Source of the DNA: Brevibacterium luteolum | GTDB taxonomy: Bacteria; Actinomycetota; Actinomycetes; Actinomycetales; Brevibacteriaceae | Direction of reading: 5' to 3' | Assembly (NCBI RefSeq): GCF_013004595.1 | Contig: NZ_JABEMC010000008.1 | Span: forward strand, 1-64,000 | DNA: 64,000 nucleotides | Program-made: the position numbers and the translations under genes | Notes under the pieces: model-generated | Told to the model about the DNA's origin: nothing | Databases searched by the model: none | The model's input: only the letters and a program-made list of their open reading frames with translations | Shown here: piece after piece, positions 62,180 through 64,000 of the stretch | How positions within the stretch are numbered: the stretch's first letter is position 1 | Layout: each line of letters opens with the position of its first letter

Positions 62180-62677
62180 TCAGGCGGTTTCCAGCTGGGT
62201 GACGAGCCACCGGTTGCGGATGTGCTCCAACCGCAGGGCGACCGCACGGTGGCGCCGGCCGGTGTTGACGACGACCGCCGCCTCGGCCACGCGCGGGCCG
62301 ACAAGGCACACCCGCGGGTTGCCAGCAGAGAGCATCGCAGGACGCGGTGGTGCCGCCTTGGCCAGCTGCTGCCGGTATGCGGCATGCGCGCGGATCCGCT
62401 CGAAGAGATCCGGGGCCACCCATTTGCCGACCGATGACGGGGCACGCGTGCCGCCGAAGATTTCGATGATCGCCACCGACAGTGACGACGCGGCCGCCTG
62501 CAGCGCTTCGATGAGGTCCTGTTGCTCGGCCTCCGCTGCGCGGCTGGTCTCGGGTTCCGGTCGCCGCGTGGCAGCCGGAACTGGCGACGGTGCCTGTCTC
62601 GGTGCAGTCTCGGCGCGCGGCCTGGGGCGGGTGAGGGTCAGTTCGCCGGGTGCGGCGTCGGTCATCATCGTGGTCAT
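62180..62677 (-). CDS. Rv3235 family (DUF6459) protein
   Basis: A 165-residue actinobacterial protein of unknown function. Residues 1-50 are Pro/Ala/Arg-rich; the C-terminal half has the family sequence VAIIEIFGGTRAPSSVGKWVAP and RHRAVALRLEHIRNRWLVTQLE. It overlaps the LysM gene by four bases (ATGA) and lies near secA as in other actinobacteria. No membrane segment or motif was recognised. Confidence 0.82.
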   Translation of the reverse strand: MTTMMTDAAPGELTLTRPRPRAETAPRQAPSPVPAATRRPEPETSRAAEAEQQDLIEALQAAASSLSVAIIEIFGGTRAPSSVGKWVAPDLFERIRAHAAYRQQLAKAAPPRPAMLSAGNPRVCLVGPRVAEAAVVVNTGRRHRAVALRLEHIRNRWLVTQLETA

Positions 62678-63468
62678 GGCATCTCCAATCGCTGTCCAGG
62701 CATGATGAGGTTCGGGTCGGCACCGATGATGTGCCGGTTGGCGTCGTGGATCGCATCAACGCGATCAATGAGCTCTGCGCTCTCGGCCCCGGCGTAGTGC
62801 TCGGCGGCGATCGTCCAGAGGGAATCTCCTGCGCTCACCGTTGCAACGTCAGGCGAGGCCGGGGTTCTGTGATCATCTGAGTCCCTGCCGTGGTCCGTTC
62901 CCGAGGTGCCGGGCTGCTGCGTGGGAGCGTCCGGATAGGGAGTGGTCGGGTCCTCGTCATCGGCAGTCGGTGACGTCGATTCCTCCGATGGCGGAGCCGG
63001 GCTGTCAGTCGGGCCGGCGGACGGTGAGTCCGGCGACCGGGTCGGCCAGCCAGGGGAGGAGGGCGCTGTCGTGCTCGACTCTGCAGGGCGGGTCGGCCAG
63101 CCGGGAGACGGCGCATCGGGTGCTGCCGCGGCGGCCGTCGCGAAGCCGGTGCCTGTCAGGATGAGGCCGGCACACGAGGCGGCGACAACACGCCGGAACC
63201 TGGCCGGGCTCATCGCAATCGCCGCCTGGGCGCAGCGGTCGGCAGCCACGTGACCGAACAGCCGAGCCGCATGGGCGAGACCACTGAGCACCGTGGCGCA
63301 CGTGAGACGCGCACCGGCGAGGACTGCTGCACTGCCGGCGATGAGCACCAGACCGGCGCCGATGTCACCTTGACCGAGCGCCACCATCAGCTCCGGGGCG
63401 CTGGCACACAGCCACAGGGTCATGACGATGTGTGTGAGGCTCAGCAGCCGTGTCAGCCAGATCAGCAT
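62674..63468 (-). CDS. LysM domain membrane protein
   Basis: A 264-residue protein with several N-terminal membrane helices (roughly 4-20, 32-52 and one near 93-115), a Pro/Ser/Thr-rich linker (120-205) and a C-terminal LysM domain (ATVSAGDSLWTIAAEHYAGA and IMPGQRLEMP) for binding peptidoglycan. It may anchor or regulate wall enzymes. Start at ATG 63468, with AGGAG five bases upstream. A dispersed-repeat copy (62895-62914) codes for part of the linker. Upstream DNA (63469-63550) is AT-rich, fitting its promoter. Confidence 0.85.
   Translation of the reverse strand: MLIWLTRLLSLTHIVMTLWLCASAPELMVALGQGDIGAGLVLIAGSAAVLAGARLTCATVLSGLAHAARLFGHVAADRCAQAAIAMSPARFRRVVAASCAGLILTGTGFATAAAAAPDAPSPGWPTRPAESSTTAPSSPGWPTRSPDSPSAGPTDSPAPPSEESTSPTADDEDPTTPYPDAPTQQPGTSGTDHGRDSDDHRTPASPDVATVSAGDSLWTIAAEHYAGAESAELIDRVDAIHDANRHIIGADPNLIMPGQRLEMP
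62895..62914 (-). repeat. Dispersed GC-rich repeat in the LysM protein linker
   Basis: CCGTTCCCGAGGTGCCGGGC, a variant of the 46317/56409 form. It codes for QPGTSGT. Confidence 0.5.
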
Positions 63469-63633
63469 TTCAACTCCTATCAATGTGCTTATAAGAATGA
63501 CAAAGAACAGCAAACGAAGTCAATAGATACTAAAAAGTAGTATTGAGATTCGACTGGATTCGAATGACAGAGATTGAGCTGAGGTGTGTGCGGAACCCGT
63601 GCCCGGCGTTCGCTGTTCTGCGATCATGGGCTC

Positions 63634-64000
63634 ATGACTGAGCCGACATCACCGCGCGGAGACGACACCTCAGGTGCCGATCGCGTCGAGGCGCTCTTCG
63701 CCGACCTCGCCGCTGAGGAACAGGGGCGCACCGCTCATGAGCGGATGGGTGAGCTCGGGGATCTTGTCGCAGGAGAGTTCGCCGATCACGGTCTCGCCCA
63801 CCGGCTCGCCGGTGCTGTCGGCGCTCCGGTCGAGGTGCATGTCGCGCGCACATGGTTCGACGGCATCATCGATGCAGTGGGGCAGCAGTGGGTGCTGCTG
63901 CGCGGACGGGTGCCCGGCGCCCCACGGGCGCTGGTGAACCTGGCTCGGGTCGACCATCTGCGCATGCGCCGGGTCGCTCACGGCTCTGATGCCGTCATCT
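63634..64000 (+). CDS. Actinobacterial hypothetical protein, cut by the right edge
   Basis: An open frame from ATG 63634 to the end of the window, 122 codons and no stop. The sequence begins MTEPTSPRGDDTSGADRVEA, and continues with an acidic helix (ALFADLAAEEQGRTAHERMG) and a strand-rich part (APVEVHVARTW, QQWVLLRGRVPG). It resembles a family of uncharacterised actinobacterial proteins with a small beta-barrel core; function unknown. GATCAT lies exactly six bases before the ATG with no Shine-Dalgarno, matching the leaderless pattern. Confidence 0.75.
   Translation, partial: MTEPTSPRGDDTSGADRVEALFADLAAEEQGRTAHERMGELGDLVAGEFADHGLAHRLAGAVGAPVEVHVARTWFDGIIDAVGQQWVLLRGRVPGAPRALVNLARVDHLRMRRVAHGSDAVI

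Noticed and set aside
62956..63301. A minus-strand open frame overlapping the LysM gene
   Set aside because: Overlaps a gene with a clear membrane region and LysM domain; Arg/Pro-rich composition typical of an alternate frame.

Overview
The window is GC-rich, densely coded chromosomal DNA from a high-GC Gram-positive actinobacterium, most likely Micrococcales and possibly Brevibacterium or a relative. WhiB, MtrAB-LpqB, LCP, CofE, DUF3499, DUF5719, DUF5998 and acyl-CoA carboxylase beta/epsilon genes support this. The genus is an inference from gene content. No tRNA, rRNA or CRISPR array was recognised.

Layout. 1-1.8 kb: the end of an IS3-type insertion sequence abuts a decayed, sortase-anchored M14 carboxypeptidase. 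1.9-6.5 kb: pcp, accE and accD run leftward, back to back with birA and a class III adenylate cyclase running rightward. 6.8-7.5 kb: a vapBC-type toxin-antitoxin pair. 7.5-15.2 kb: a topoisomerase IV A subunit, a GNAT/acyl-CoA-synthetase fusion, a DUF5998 gene, a phosphodiesterase and a GtrA protein. 15.3-18.3 kb: purK, purE and an acyl-CoA dehydrogenase. 18.4-23.2 kb: a leftward carboxylate uptake and activation cluster (AtoE transporter, AMP-forming ligase, GAF/PucR regulator). 23.5-32.2 kb: an LCP protein, a large two-enzyme peptidoglycan hydrolase, manA, a lipoprotein, scoAB and a TIGR03089 gene.

From about 32.2 kb to the end runs a block also known from other actinobacteria (in mycobacteria roughly fbiB to secA1): cofE, whiB, a membrane glycosyltransferase, DUF5719, a metallopeptidase-family gene, DUF3499, manB, ahcY, then a RDD/HNH/SpoIIM/DUF58/MoxR/DUF4350/DUF4129 membrane cluster, then mtrA, mtrB, lpqB, comF, hpf, a YcaQ-like gene and secA, followed by Rv3235-family and LysM genes and a gene cut by the right edge. 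These genes join cell-envelope building (ManA, ManB, LCP, hydrolase, glycosyltransferase), its control (MtrAB-LpqB, WhiB, MoxR cluster) and export (SecA).

Three sequence-level patterns stand out. First, many genes have a NANNNT box exactly six bases before the ATG/GTG and no Shine-Dalgarno, which suggests leaderless mRNAs. Second, a short GC-rich repeat (core ACCGCCTCGGGCRCGG) is scattered on both strands in intergenic DNA and in the disordered tails or linkers of unrelated proteins. Third, perfect palindromes lie in the leader of hpf and upstream of the RDD gene.
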